Notes: generated from the letters alone by a model not told the origin. DNA of 64,000 nt from Paenibacillus swuensis (GCF_001644605.1 NZ_CP011388.1:4073501-4137500); one strand, 5' to 3'; shown: positions 1 through 9,540, counted from the stretch's first letter. Translations and numbers: made by a program.

Positions 1-446
1 TCATGAATACGTTGGTCCATTCCGACAATATCTACAACTTCCTGTATTCTAGCTTGTGAGATACCTGGCTGCATATCCGCAAAATGTGCTAAATTCTCCC
101 AACCGGTAAGGTATGGATACATTTCAGGATTCTCTACGATACAACCCACATGGGTTAATGCTTTCTCGGGCTCCTTCTGAACATCATGACCACAAATGTA
201 AACTTCGCCCTCACTGGGTTTGATCAAATCTACCAGCATACGGATCGTTGTCGTCTTACCTGAGCCGTTAGGACCCAGAAACCCGAAAATCTCACCTTCC
301 CTGACGTCAAAAGAAATGCCTTTAATGATCGTCTTCCCGCCTATGCGTTTCACCACATTTCGTACCTCCAGAACGGGCTCTGCTGTTGCCGTTGACTCAG
401 TAACATCAGCGAGAGGAGCACTCGATGCCTGACGTTGATTTCTCAT
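1..446 (-). CDS. ABC transporter ATP-binding subunit (BcrA/LanF-like), 3' part outside window
   Basis: Only the first ~148 residues are present; the gene runs off the left edge. After a variable ~24-residue extension the ABC core begins (VLEVRNVVKR), with Walker A GPNGSGKTT at residues 58-66. The Q-loop region reads IVENPEMYPYLTG, so Glu105 stands where most ABC ATPases have Gln; this 'E-loop' is typical of bacitracin/lantibiotic-type exporters. Signature, Walker B and H-loop lie outside the window. The ATG has AGGAGG 8 nt upstream and follows the GDSL hydrolase stop by 23 nt, so the two are probably cotranscribed. The membrane partner should lie just beyond the edge. The substrate is unknown. 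Confidence 0.9.
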   Translation of the reverse strand, partial: MRNQRQASSAPLADVTESTATAEPVLEVRNVVKRIGGKTIIKGISFDVREGEIFGFLGPNGSGKTTTIRMLVDLIKPSEGEVYICGHDVQKEPEKALTHVGCIVENPEMYPYLTGWENLAHFADMQPGISQARIQEVVDIVGMDQRIH

Positions 447-469
447 CTGTTAAACCTCCTTTGGTTCGC

Positions 470-1294
470 TTATTCGAGTGCCTGAACTACACGATCCGCT
501 ATTCGCTCGTAGCCGGCCCCGTTCGGATGAAATTGATCTCCTGCTAAATATTCAGTGGGTTGACCTTCAAATAAATCTTGGGTAGGCACTAATGTCATAT
601 TAGGGAACTGATTCAGCGTTTCAAATACTCCGCTGTTCCATTGCTGAATAACAAGCGAGCTGCGTTTGCTCTCGTCCGCCTCGTAATAAGGGTTATAAAG
701 TCCGATGTAAACAATCTTCGCCCGCGGATTGATTTTGCCGATTTTTTCAATAATTTTTTTCACATTCTCTTTCGGTTCCTTAAGTTGCTTCTCCAGCTTT
801 TTGGGATCAATATCGGACACTTCATTAAGGTTATTACCTCCTCCGCTTTGCTCCAATGCCGCATAGGACAAATCATTGCCTCCGATCGTCAGCAACACAA
901 GATTGGCTTGCTTTAGCGCGTAGGCTTCACCTTTTTTGTTATGCAGGTCATAGAGTAACTGATCGCTTCGATAGCCGTTAACTGCCAAGTTCCCAACCAG
1001 CTTCACCTTTTTTCCCGAAGCTTTGGCTAACTTCTCCAACAGATGCCCCACATAACCTTTGCCCGTTTCATCCCCGGTGCCACGAGTTAAAGAATCGCCG
1101 AGCGCGACAATATGAATCTCTTCTTTTGTTACCAAAGGTTCCTCAAGTACATTTAATTCAGGACCATCACCCACGGATACGGCTGTCGGATTTAGTATAT
1201 CTTTGACTGCGTACCCAAAACCGAATATAAAAATAAGTGTGGATAAAAGTGAAATGATGCCTACCAGGCCCCACATCCATCGCGATTTTCCCAT
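470..1294 (-). CDS. SGNH/GDSL-type esterase or lipase, membrane-anchored
   Basis: A 274-residue protein with one N-terminal membrane segment (about residues 7-30), so the catalytic domain is probably outside the membrane. The SGNH blocks are visible: GDSLTRGTGD (block I, nucleophile Ser), a Gly block (VNGYRSDQLL), GGNDLSY (block III, Asn) and DQFHPNGAGY (block V, Asp/His). Substrates of the family include acyl esters, lysophospholipids and polysaccharide acetyl groups; none can be assigned. The ATG at 1294 has AGGAGG 10 nt upstream; an upstream in-frame ATG at 1351 lacks one. It precedes the ABC ATPase gene, suggesting a shared envelope or detoxification role (inference). Confidence 0.88.
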   Translation of the reverse strand: MGKSRWMWGLVGIISLLSTLIFIFGFGYAVKDILNPTAVSVGDGPELNVLEEPLVTKEEIHIVALGDSLTRGTGDETGKGYVGHLLEKLAKASGKKVKLVGNLAVNGYRSDQLLYDLHNKKGEAYALKQANLVLLTIGGNDLSYAALEQSGGGNNLNEVSDIDPKKLEKQLKEPKENVKKIIEKIGKINPRAKIVYIGLYNPYYEADESKRSSLVIQQWNSGVFETLNQFPNMTLVPTQDLFEGQPTEYLAGDQFHPNGAGYERIADRVVQALE

Positions 1295-1366
1295 ATTTGC
1301 TGCATCCTCCTGCGGAAGCCCATGCCATAAGTATTTACGGCATTCAGGCAATATTAGTTAATACTT

Positions 1367-1395
1367 AGAGTAATTCTTATGCAATCAATTTGCAA
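1367..1395 (-). promoter_or_regulatory. Candidate sigma-A promoter of the GDSL-ABC operon
   Basis: On the minus strand TTGCAA (1395-1390), a 17-nt spacer and TACTCT (1372-1367) form a fair sigma-A-like promoter about 70 nt upstream of the GDSL hydrolase start. This is a match by eye only. Confidence 0.3.
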
Positions 1396-1456
1396 ATGAA
1401 GAACTTGATTAAGAACATATGTTTGGATTATAATCTGTAAAGAGGCATATAAATAG

Positions 1457-1490
1457 GCCCAAGCATCTGTTAAGATACCTGGGCTTTTCT
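1457..1490 (-). terminator. Probable intrinsic terminator of the ABC exporter operon
   Basis: An inverted repeat (GCCCAGG...CTTGGGC on the minus strand) lies ~15 nt past the stop of the 618-residue ABC gene and is followed by an imperfect T/A-rich tract. The plus strand has a better TTTT run, so the hairpin may work in either direction. Confidence 0.4.
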
Positions 1491-1500
1491 ATACATCGTA

Positions 1501-3357
1501 TTAAGCTGAAAGGAATTTAAACTGAGCATCAATTAATCCCCGATAAATGCCCGCGTGCCGCATTAACTCTTCATGATTCCCCTGCTCCATAATCCGGCCG
1601 TGATCCATAACCACAATATTATCCGCATGACGAATGGTAGACAGGCGATGGGCGATAATGAAGGAGGTTCTTCCGAACAAGAGAGTTTTCAAAGCTTCTT
1701 GTATTTTCAACTCTGTCTCCGTATCGATGCTTGCTGTCGCCTCATCCAGGATCAGAATTTTCGGATCCGCCAACAGAGCCCTCGCAAACGATATTAACTG
1801 TCGCTGTCCCATGGAGAGTACGTTGCCTCGCTCCTGTACTTCCGTTTCATAGCCGTCCGGTAAACCGGCAATGAAGTCATGCGCATTGACCGCTTTTGCC
1901 GCGATCTCTACTTCCTCATCCGTGGCGTCCAATCGTCCGAAACGAATGTTATCGCGAATCGTTCCCGAGAAGATGAAGGTATCCTGCAACACGATACCAA
2001 CCTGTGAACGCAGGCTTTCCAGCCGGATATCCCGGATATCATGTCCGTCGATCAGCACCCTGCCCTGGACAGGATCATAGAATCTGCACAGCAAGTTGAT
2101 CATCGTGCTTTTACCCGATCCCGTGTGACCGACAAACGCGATCGACTGACCTGCTTGAACATCCAAGGATATTCCTTTCAATGCTTGGCGGCCTTTCTCA
2201 TACTCGAACACAATCTGATCAAAGGTAATATCGCCTTCAATGTTCGACAGGGACACCGCTTCCTTCCGGTTATCGACTAAAGGCTCAATATCCATAAATT
2301 CGAAGATGCGCTCCGATGAAGCCATGGCGACCAGCACCTGTGAATACATTTGTCCTAGCCTGTTGATAGGTTCCCAGAAATTCCCTACATAGCTGGCAAA
2401 GGCCACGAACAAACCAATAGTAATTTCTTTGGATTCAATTAAGTGAGCTCCATAGAAGAACAAGATAAAGGCGCCGATCGCCCCGGTTATTTCAATAACG
2501 GGACCGAAGGATTGATTCATCATTGATGCCTTGTTCCAAGAAAGCCGGTTGAACATATTCATCTCGTCGAAGAATCCGATGTTCTCCTTCTCTTGGGTGA
2601 ACGCTTGCGTTACGCGTATTCCCTGGATACTCTCACTTAAATGAGCGTTAAGTCGCGCCTGTTTCGTGCGAACATCCTGCCAGGCTCTGCGGATGTGTTT
2701 ACGCAGCGAGGTAGAGACAATAAACATTAAAGGTACAGTTATCATCACGGCTAATCCAAGCTTAAAATTCAACGTGAGCAAGATGATAATAATCCCTACC
2801 AGCTGTACACAATCAATGAGGACATTGACAACACCGTTTGTGAACAAATCCTGTAGCGAATTGACATCATTCGTTACCCGCACAAGCACGGAACCCGCGG
2901 GGCGTTTATCAAAGAAATTAAAGGAGAGTTTTTGAATATGCTTAAATATATCATGCCTGATGTCATAAATTACACGTTGTCCGATAATATTGGTGTACCG
3001 GATTCGATAGGTGTTAGCTCCCCACTGAATCAAGTAAAGTACCATCATCGTAATCGCATAAATCCATAGGAGTCTTACATTCCCCCCGCCACCGGCAACA
3101 GGTTCAATGGCTTTATCAATCGCCTGGCTGATGATAAACGGCACGGCAAGCCGTGTAATCGTTCCAAGGACCATCATGATAATGATAACAGGCAGAAGTT
3201 GTTTAGCGTAAGGCTTCAGGTAGACACCAAGACGTCTTAATTGTCCCCAGTCAAACGGTTTCTCCATAATTTCATCATCCTGATAAACGAAACGATCTTG
3301 ATTTGTTATCGGTTCTGCTTGATCCTGGTCTTTAGGTTTCTGGTTCTTGTCGCTCAA
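1501..3357 (-). CDS. Heterodimeric ABC exporter, half with consensus Walker B Glu
   Basis: A 618-residue half-transporter: six predicted membrane helices (residues ~55-345) followed by a nucleotide-binding domain. Walker A is GHTGSGKST (410-418), Walker B ends ILILDEA with catalytic Glu539, and the H-loop is IIAHRLST. The signature is LSMGQ (514-518) instead of LSGGQ. It overlaps the upstream half-transporter by 4 nt (TTGA), with a TTG start and AGGAGG 8 nt ahead. Together the subunits form the known asymmetric exporter arrangement (compare BmrC/BmrD, TM287/288) with one degenerate ATP site. Drug or lipid export is likely; the substrate is unknown. Confidence 0.92.
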   Translation of the reverse strand: MSDKNQKPKDQDQAEPITNQDRFVYQDDEIMEKPFDWGQLRRLGVYLKPYAKQLLPVIIIMMVLGTITRLAVPFIISQAIDKAIEPVAGGGGNVRLLWIYAITMMVLYLIQWGANTYRIRYTNIIGQRVIYDIRHDIFKHIQKLSFNFFDKRPAGSVLVRVTNDVNSLQDLFTNGVVNVLIDCVQLVGIIIILLTLNFKLGLAVMITVPLMFIVSTSLRKHIRRAWQDVRTKQARLNAHLSESIQGIRVTQAFTQEKENIGFFDEMNMFNRLSWNKASMMNQSFGPVIEITGAIGAFILFFYGAHLIESKEITIGLFVAFASYVGNFWEPINRLGQMYSQVLVAMASSERIFEFMDIEPLVDNRKEAVSLSNIEGDITFDQIVFEYEKGRQALKGISLDVQAGQSIAFVGHTGSGKSTMINLLCRFYDPVQGRVLIDGHDIRDIRLESLRSQVGIVLQDTFIFSGTIRDNIRFGRLDATDEEVEIAAKAVNAHDFIAGLPDGYETEVQERGNVLSMGQRQLISFARALLADPKILILDEATASIDTETELKIQEALKTLLFGRTSFIIAHRLSTIRHADNIVVMDHGRIMEQGNHEELMRHAGIYRGLIDAQFKFLSA

Positions 3358-5120
3358 TTCGCCAACCTCCTGGCCGCCGCGGCTGCGTCGGGCGCATCAG
3401 CATATTGGATTTCATAAGTTTTTCGGTAAGGACCTTCCATAGCGAGCAGTTGCTCATGCGTCCCTCGCTGCACCGTGCGTCCTTCATCCAGAACGATAAT
3501 TTCATCAGCATGGCGGAGAGAGGAGATCCGATGGGCGATAATGAAGGTTGTGCGCCCTTTCATCAGTTCCTTGAAACCTGCTTGGATTTCATGTTCAGTT
3601 TCCATATCCACCGCGCTTGTCGCGTCGTCAAGAATCAATACTCGAGGATTCTTTAACAGAGCTCGGGCAATCGCAATTCGCTGCTTCTGTCCGCCGGACA
3701 AACCCATACCTCGCTCACCGACTACCGTGTCATAGCCGAGCGGCAACTCCATAATAAATTCATGCGCTTTGGCCAGCTTGGCGGCATACATAACTTGCTC
3801 ATCGGTCACATGGCGCAAACCGTAAGCAATGTTGTTACGAATCGAAGAAGAGAAAAGAAAGGTTTCTTGGAACACCGTCGCGATCTGTTTGCGTAAACTG
3901 TGAATGGTTACGTCATCAATGGCATGACCATCCAACGTGATCGAGCCGGCTTGAGGGCTGTAGGCCCGCATTAACAATTGGATAACGGTTGATTTACCTG
4001 CACCCGTTCCCCCTAACAATCCAATGACACTGCCGGGTTTGGCGTCCACATGGAATTGACGTAGCGCGGGCTTTTTATCCGGATAGGCGAATGTTACATC
4101 AGTGAATACTACATGACCTTGAACATCTTCATCCGAGAGCTCAGTCGCGTTCTCTTTATTCTTCACATGGATATATTGGTTTAAGATCTCAAGTATACGT
4201 TCACCTGAAGCTTTGGACTGTGTATAGTTGTTAATGTGGAACCCAATCTGCCACATAGGCCCGATAATGTACCAGATTAAACTAAAGAATGCGACCAGTT
4301 CGCCCAGCGTCAAGCTGCCGTTAATGACCATCGTCCCGCCGGAAGCCAACAGGATTACGACGCACAGACACGCGAACAGCTCCATGACCGGGAAATATTT
4401 GCCCCATATTGAAGCCGCTTCAATCTGATTCGCTTTATAGTTTTCATTCCGGGAGGAGAACTTTTCTACCTCGTAAGGCTCGCGGGCGAACGATTTTACG
4501 GTTCGAACACCTGTGATATTTTCTTGAACTGCTGTGGTTAGATTACTCATCGCGAGCCGCATTTCCCGAAAGGCCGGATGAATCTTCTTCTCAAAACGTA
4601 TAGCCGTATATGCAAGCAACGGAACAGTTACAAATGTGATGAGGGTAAGTTGCCAGTTCATATACAGCATAAGGGCCGAGCCAAACGTAAACATCAGGAA
4701 CATGTTTAGAACTTGTGCAAATCCAAAGCCTATAAACTGTCGAATGGCCTCCAGGTCTGCCGTTAATCTGGACATCAAGTCACCGGTTTTGGCAGTATCA
4801 TAATACTGAAACGATAAATATTGCAGTTTCTCATATAACGCATTTCGCATTGAATAAGCTACACGATTGCCAACGCGTCCCCCGCTTAATCCATGGAGAA
4901 ATTGAAAAATTCCCTTTACCGTTGACACTACAAAAACCCCGATGGCCAGAGCAGGTACAATGGCGTAATTTTCTTGCTTAATGACATCGTCAATTAAAAT
5001 TTTTAACAGATAAGGATATACAAGCCCTAATGCCGTTGCGACCATCAGACAAAAAATCGATACGGTGAGCAGCCTCTTCTCAGACCAGTAAAACTGCTTC
5101 AATTGCCTGAATACTTCCAC
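3354..5120 (-). CDS. Heterodimeric ABC exporter, half with degenerate Walker B
   Basis: A 588-residue half-transporter: membrane domain at residues ~18-300, then a nucleotide-binding domain. Walker A is GGTGAGKST (369-377), the signature is canonical LSGGQ (474-478), and the H-loop is IIAHRISS. Walker B reads VLILDDA, so Asp499 replaces the catalytic Glu. In a heterodimer the canonical signature here pairs with the partner's Walker A and Glu to make the active site, while this Walker B and the partner's LSMGQ make the degenerate site. It starts at GTG 5120 with GGGAGG upstream and is translationally coupled to the downstream half. Confidence 0.92.
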   Translation of the reverse strand: MEVFRQLKQFYWSEKRLLTVSIFCLMVATALGLVYPYLLKILIDDVIKQENYAIVPALAIGVFVVSTVKGIFQFLHGLSGGRVGNRVAYSMRNALYEKLQYLSFQYYDTAKTGDLMSRLTADLEAIRQFIGFGFAQVLNMFLMFTFGSALMLYMNWQLTLITFVTVPLLAYTAIRFEKKIHPAFREMRLAMSNLTTAVQENITGVRTVKSFAREPYEVEKFSSRNENYKANQIEAASIWGKYFPVMELFACLCVVILLASGGTMVINGSLTLGELVAFFSLIWYIIGPMWQIGFHINNYTQSKASGERILEILNQYIHVKNKENATELSDEDVQGHVVFTDVTFAYPDKKPALRQFHVDAKPGSVIGLLGGTGAGKSTVIQLLMRAYSPQAGSITLDGHAIDDVTIHSLRKQIATVFQETFLFSSSIRNNIAYGLRHVTDEQVMYAAKLAKAHEFIMELPLGYDTVVGERGMGLSGGQKQRIAIARALLKNPRVLILDDATSAVDMETEHEIQAGFKELMKGRTTFIIAHRISSLRHADEIIVLDEGRTVQRGTHEQLLAMEGPYRKTYEIQYADAPDAAAAARRLAN

Positions 5121-5400
5121 CCTAGTACCTCCCAGTTGTGAATCCGGTTACAGCCGGACTTCTTAGCAATATAGTTACCCCTGTGATTCTCTACACACTA
5201 TTCCCGTCTAAAGGCGAAAATCAAGATCTCCTTCCCCTTTACTATTGAATCTTTTATGAATATTAGCACCATAGAATTTATCCTTCAATCAGTGGAATAA
5301 CGCATATTTCCTCATATAACCACCTCTGCCTTCATAAGGAGGAACTAATCCTCTGAAATCACTTAAATCATCGAAAATCATTCCATTTGTTACCTGTACG
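5121..5400. other. Intergenic stretch with one possible promoter
   Basis: This AT-rich gap separates dynA from the ABC exporter and shows no credible ORF. On the minus strand TTGAAG (5288-5283), a 17-nt spacer and TAATAT (5265-5260) could be the exporter promoter, giving a leader of ~130 nt. Nothing else recognisable was seen. Confidence 0.35.
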
Positions 5401-5447
5401 AAAAAAAGCCCTTTCTCCACGGGAATTCCCGTATTTGAGAAAAGGCT
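5401..5447 (-). terminator. Intrinsic terminator of dynA
   Basis: On the minus strand AGCCTTTTCTC pairs with GAGAAAGGGCT around a smaller inner palindrome (ACGGGAATTCCCGT), followed by a run of seven T. It lies 20 nt past the dynA stop. Confidence 0.85.
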
Positions 5448-5467
5448 AATGTCTGCTAAAAAGAGGC

Positions 5468-8400
5468 TTATAAAGGTTTACTTAAGGCGATAAGTTCCCG
5501 ATGTCTCGACAGAATGTCAGGCAGATCGAGCTTCATCTCTAAAGATTCCTGCATACCTTGAGCATATTCGTTCCACTCTCTAAGCTGTTGTTCCGCCAAA
5601 GAGGCAATCGTGCGCTGTAGCTGACCGTGATATGCATCCATCAGCAAGAGTTGATGACGCTCCGTGAACGCATCTAACATGCTCATCAGAATGGTTTCCA
5701 ACTCCGCCTTCAACCGTTCCTTGCCCGCACCCTCAAAAAATTGTTTGGCATTACGGAAGTGCTCAAGGAGAACCTTCTCAACGTCGGGTGAATCCGGTAA
5801 AGACTCCTCCACAGCAGGCGTAGCAAATGCCTGTGGGGCATAGGGTTCCGCATGGAAGCCTTCCATCTGTTGTTCCAGCAGCCTTGCAAACTCCGTATAC
5901 AACCCTTCCGCTTCCCGGTTCAGGAAGTTTTCAATTCGTAACGTCGTTGCTAACACTTCCTGTGACAAATCATAAGAGATCGAGCGCGACAGCTCCTTCC
6001 AGGAAGCGCGCAACGCCTGTTTGCGGTCCCTGCCGTCATCCTGCAGGGACGCCGGATTAAACGCGGCGTTATAGAAGCCGCCGAAGCGGAAGACGGCCCG
6101 TTGCTTCACATAGTGAAGCAATTCGCCGACTTCCTGGCGCAGCTCGCGTTCCCGCGAACGGCCGCTGAGTTCCGCCAGCAGCCGCTCGCCTCCCGCCCGC
6201 GCCTCGCTCAGCGCGGCGAGCTTGCTCTGGCGCGCATCGTCACCTATGCGCGCATCGTCCAGCCATTGGCCGAGCCGCGTCGCGCCGCGACGAATCTCGG
6301 CCTCGGCCGCGCCGACGGCGAGCGACGCCAGCTCGCCGAACGCGAAGGCATAGAACGCGCGCTCGAACGCGGATAAGCCGGAGCGGCTGATGAGGCTCTC
6401 GTCATCAGCCGTCTTCGCCTGCACGCCAAGCTTGCTCGACAGCGGGAAGATCCGCGGCTTACGGATCCCGTACTGCAGGAGATTGTCTTTCACGTGCGTG
6501 ACAACACCCGTGAGTTCCTCTTGGGAAGCGGCCAAGTCAGCCGCGTTGACGATAAAGAACATTTTGTCCAGCTCAAAGCTTTCTTTCACCCTACCCAGCT
6601 GCAGCAGGAATTCACGGTCCGCTTGGGAGAACGCATGGTTGTAATAGGTCACAAACAGAATCGCGTCCGCGTTCTTGATATAGTTGAAGGCAACCCCAGT
6701 ATGCCTTGCATTAATGGAATCCGCTCCCGGTGTATCCACCAGCACGATCCCTTGGCGGGTTAGAGCGCAATCATAATGTAGCTCAATCCACTCCACGAAG
6801 CAGGATTGCTCCTCTAGCGCCACATAGGCCTCGAAATCGGGAAGAGTCTCGGTACGCAACTCCATGCCCAACTGCTTCTCCGCAGCTTGCCAGCCCCGTT
6901 CCACAGCCTTTAAGAAGGCATAATGAGGCTTACCTCTCGGTGTAAGTCGATCCGGTGTCAGGCGGGCAATCGTTCTCAACCAATCTTGTGTATCCGAAGC
7001 CTGATATCCCAGCGTTTCCAAAGAGAAGCGAACGTCATCCAATACAGCCTCTCTGGTTTTTAGCTTTACTTTAGCTGTACCATGAGGGAAACCGACTACT
7101 GGCGGAACAATCTTGTTAATGGCGGCTGTTGTCGGATTGGGGGATACCGGCAATACCCTTTCTCCGACTAGCGCATTTGCGAAGGAAGACTTTCCTGCGG
7201 AGAAAGCTCCGAATAAAGCAATCGTGAAGCGATTATCACGCAGCTGTGCCGATTTCTCCCTCATGGAACGAGCAAGAGAACCCATGGAGGTGATCCCGTC
7301 GATCAGTTCGCCCGCCCGATTCAGTTTCTGTACTGTCTCGTCCAGACGTTCACGGATCTGGGTTTGATCGGTCGCGTCGTCGGTTCGGTCTGCTATTCCC
7401 GTGTCAGCCGCTACAGTGAAATCTACGGGAGCTGCTTGTGTACCGCCAGTAACCGCTTCTTTCCATGAATCCGCTCCAGTCTGCTGTGCCTTCTTCATAA
7501 ACAATCCGAGATCCGGCAGTGTAAGCACATTCATGGACGGGGTCGGATGGAGCCGGTTATCATCTAACAAGGTCTTCACATACGCTTGCTCCCGCTTTTC
7601 TAAATCATGCAATCTTTGGTACGCTTCCAGTTGAGTTCTTAGGGAATCCAAACGAAGCCTCTCCGCCTTTAATTCCGCTTCCACGTGATCCTCGGTATGC
7701 CGGATAAGATGTTCCAGAATCTCCATCCCGGCTTTGCGATACACACCCTTCATATCGTCGCTAAGCTTCCGCGAATAAGTCATCGTATACTCCGAAGTAA
7801 AGCTTGCGCCGGTTTGGATCAAGTCCGCCAGCTTGGCTACAGTTACTTCGTCCCGCGCTTCATCCAACAATGTTAGGTAATCTTCATAAGCTACCGACGC
7901 CTCTTCGCTGCTTTTCCGAAGCCAGTCTCTCATATGCCAATCCACATTCGCTGTGACCTGCTTCAACACATCCTGATAAAACGCGTTTTCTCTGCGTTCC
8001 TTCTCGGAAGCCGTCTTTCCGCTTGCAAAAAACAGTCCTGTCTTAAACCCCGGCTTTCGGCTTTCTAAATAGGCTTCGGCTAACTCACGAGTGGATGCAG
8101 GCGTCAAGTTAGCATTATCCAAAATCAATGACATTTCTCTCTTCCATCGCTGTCCCATTTGTGAAGGCTGTTGTGCTAGTTCATTTAACTGAAACTCAGC
8201 CTTCTCGACCGCCTTCATCTCGGCCTTTGCCTCCGAAAGATTGCCGACCTCAAGCAGTAACCGTTGTTTTAAACCAATATTACGCGATTCAAGCAGCTTC
8301 CCGTGCTCGCCGATCAGATGCGCAGCGGACCGCTCCATACTAAACATCCTCAACTGTTCACCTTTTGTCTTCAATTCCTCTAGTAGCCACACCAACCTCT

Positions 8401-9145
8401 CCCAGTCGTTATGCATATGGCTAAGGTCTCGCAATGAAGTAAACAGAATGCCGTTCGGATGGATGTTCCAGCCGGCAAACGCTTCTTCCACACTTTTTAT
8501 GTAGTCTTCGAATCGGAGTTCGTCTTCCGAGTGCTTGTCAATTTGATTCACAATTAAATAAAGAGGTTTTCCCCAATCCTGTAACTGCTTTGTAAACTCG
8601 AAATTCACCTCGGACTGAACATGGTTGTAATCCATAACGTAGAATACAACATCGGCCAAGTGCAAGGCGGACTCTGTCGCCAGCTTATGGGCATCGTCTG
8701 TGGAGTCAATTCCCGGCGTGTCGAGAAACATCATGCGTTCTCCGAGCAATGGGACCGGATAATGAATCTCAACGGCTTCGATATCCTCCCCATTCTTGCA
8801 ATAAGATTCCAATTGTTCCAACGGAACAGAATGGACTATGGAACCGTAGCCTGTTGTATGCCGTCTTACCTGTGCTTCCGCCTCGCCACTGCGGATGGTG
8901 ACCAGATTCGCGCTTGTTGGAATAGGCGAAGAGGGCAGTAATTCAGCACCGCATAACCGGTTCACCATCGTCGATTTCCCTGCGGAGAAGTGACCGCAAA
9001 ACGCCACAGCCAAAGGCTCGCTATTCAATTTATGTAATAATTGCTCTATTTTGTCCGCATGTACGCGATCGTCCGCGTCTAGCATTACCCGCTGCAATTG
9101 GATCAGAGATTGTTGCAGGGGAGTTGTCGTTAACTGTGCCGCCAT
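5468..9145 (-). CDS. dynA: Double dynamin-like GTPase (DynA/YpbR family)
   Basis: A 1225-residue protein with two dynamin-type GTPase modules in one chain. Module one has the P-loop GHFSAGKST (51-59), a G2 Thr region (SPIPTSANLV), DTPGID and NQID. Module two, near residue 640, has GAFSAGKSS, SPNPTTAAIN, DTPGAD and NAAD. Long helical regions follow each module. B. subtilis DynA (1193 aa, same duplicated layout) tethers and fuses membranes and protects against membrane damage and phage; a similar role is inferred. The ATG at 9145 has GGAGG upstream. The stretch around 6050-6450 is much richer in GC than the rest of the gene. Confidence 0.93.
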   Translation of the reverse strand: MAAQLTTTPLQQSLIQLQRVMLDADDRVHADKIEQLLHKLNSEPLAVAFCGHFSAGKSTMVNRLCGAELLPSSPIPTSANLVTIRSGEAEAQVRRHTTGYGSIVHSVPLEQLESYCKNGEDIEAVEIHYPVPLLGERMMFLDTPGIDSTDDAHKLATESALHLADVVFYVMDYNHVQSEVNFEFTKQLQDWGKPLYLIVNQIDKHSEDELRFEDYIKSVEEAFAGWNIHPNGILFTSLRDLSHMHNDWERLVWLLEELKTKGEQLRMFSMERSAAHLIGEHGKLLESRNIGLKQRLLLEVGNLSEAKAEMKAVEKAEFQLNELAQQPSQMGQRWKREMSLILDNANLTPASTRELAEAYLESRKPGFKTGLFFASGKTASEKERRENAFYQDVLKQVTANVDWHMRDWLRKSSEEASVAYEDYLTLLDEARDEVTVAKLADLIQTGASFTSEYTMTYSRKLSDDMKGVYRKAGMEILEHLIRHTEDHVEAELKAERLRLDSLRTQLEAYQRLHDLEKREQAYVKTLLDDNRLHPTPSMNVLTLPDLGLFMKKAQQTGADSWKEAVTGGTQAAPVDFTVAADTGIADRTDDATDQTQIRERLDETVQKLNRAGELIDGITSMGSLARSMREKSAQLRDNRFTIALFGAFSAGKSSFANALVGERVLPVSPNPTTAAINKIVPPVVGFPHGTAKVKLKTREAVLDDVRFSLETLGYQASDTQDWLRTIARLTPDRLTPRGKPHYAFLKAVERGWQAAEKQLGMELRTETLPDFEAYVALEEQSCFVEWIELHYDCALTRQGIVLVDTPGADSINARHTGVAFNYIKNADAILFVTYYNHAFSQADREFLLQLGRVKESFELDKMFFIVNAADLAASQEELTGVVTHVKDNLLQYGIRKPRIFPLSSKLGVQAKTADDESLISRSGLSAFERAFYAFAFGELASLAVGAAEAEIRRGATRLGQWLDDARIGDDARQSKLAALSEARAGGERLLAELSGRSRERELRQEVGELLHYVKQRAVFRFGGFYNAAFNPASLQDDGRDRKQALRASWKELSRSISYDLSQEVLATTLRIENFLNREAEGLYTEFARLLEQQMEGFHAEPYAPQAFATPAVEESLPDSPDVEKVLLEHFRNAKQFFEGAGKERLKAELETILMSMLDAFTERHQLLLMDAYHGQLQRTIASLAEQQLREWNEYAQGMQESLEMKLDLPDILSRHRELIALSKPL

Positions 9146-9181
9146 ATGTCGATATCCTCCCGAAATGAATCAAAAATGAAC

Positions 9182-9210
9182 AAAAAAAAGAACCGATAGA
9201 CTCGGTCTTT
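9182..9210 (-). terminator. Intrinsic terminator after the 90-residue gene
   Basis: Minus-strand hairpin AAAGACCGA...TCGGTTCTTT followed by a T tract, overlapping the end of the small upstream gene and preceding dynA. dynA probably has its own promoter or depends on readthrough. Confidence 0.7.
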
Positions 9211-9481
9211 AGTTTAACACATTTTCTTTTTCGGGAATAAGAATTTCGAACAAATTCCCGTGTTGCAGAATCGTGATATCGGAATCCTTTACTTTCATAA
9301 CTACTACTTCAAGCTTCGAACGCATACGCTCCAAATAATTTTCAGGCACTTCGCCGGATTCGGTTACCGTGATGCCTTCCATGACTTTCTCTTCATTCTC
9401 TTCCAGTTTGGTATTAAGAATTTCTTCAAACAAGTCGGAGAATACTTCAAAGTTGCTTGTGTATACAGATACGCATTTCAT
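9209..9481 (-). CDS. Conserved small protein of unknown function
   Basis: A 90-residue acidic soluble protein (starts MKCVSVYTSNFEVFSDLFEE). It has no signal peptide, membrane segment or recognised catalytic motif. The alternation of short strands and a helix suggests a small alpha/beta fold. The ATG at 9481 has a GGATGGGA purine-rich stretch upstream. It sits between nth and dynA on the same strand and ends in a terminator. I cannot assign a function. Confidence 0.65.
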   Translation of the reverse strand: MKCVSVYTSNFEVFSDLFEEILNTKLEENEEKVMEGITVTESGEVPENYLERMRSKLEVVVMKVKDSDITILQHGNLFEILIPEKENVLN

Positions 9482-9540
9482 ATTAATCCCATCCTTCTGA
9501 TTCTATAGTTTTAAATCCGCTATTTCTAATCATTTCTAAA

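Noticed and set aside
5330-5380. AAGGAGGA on the plus strand resembling an RBS
   Set aside because: No start codon at a suitable distance and no open frame follows.
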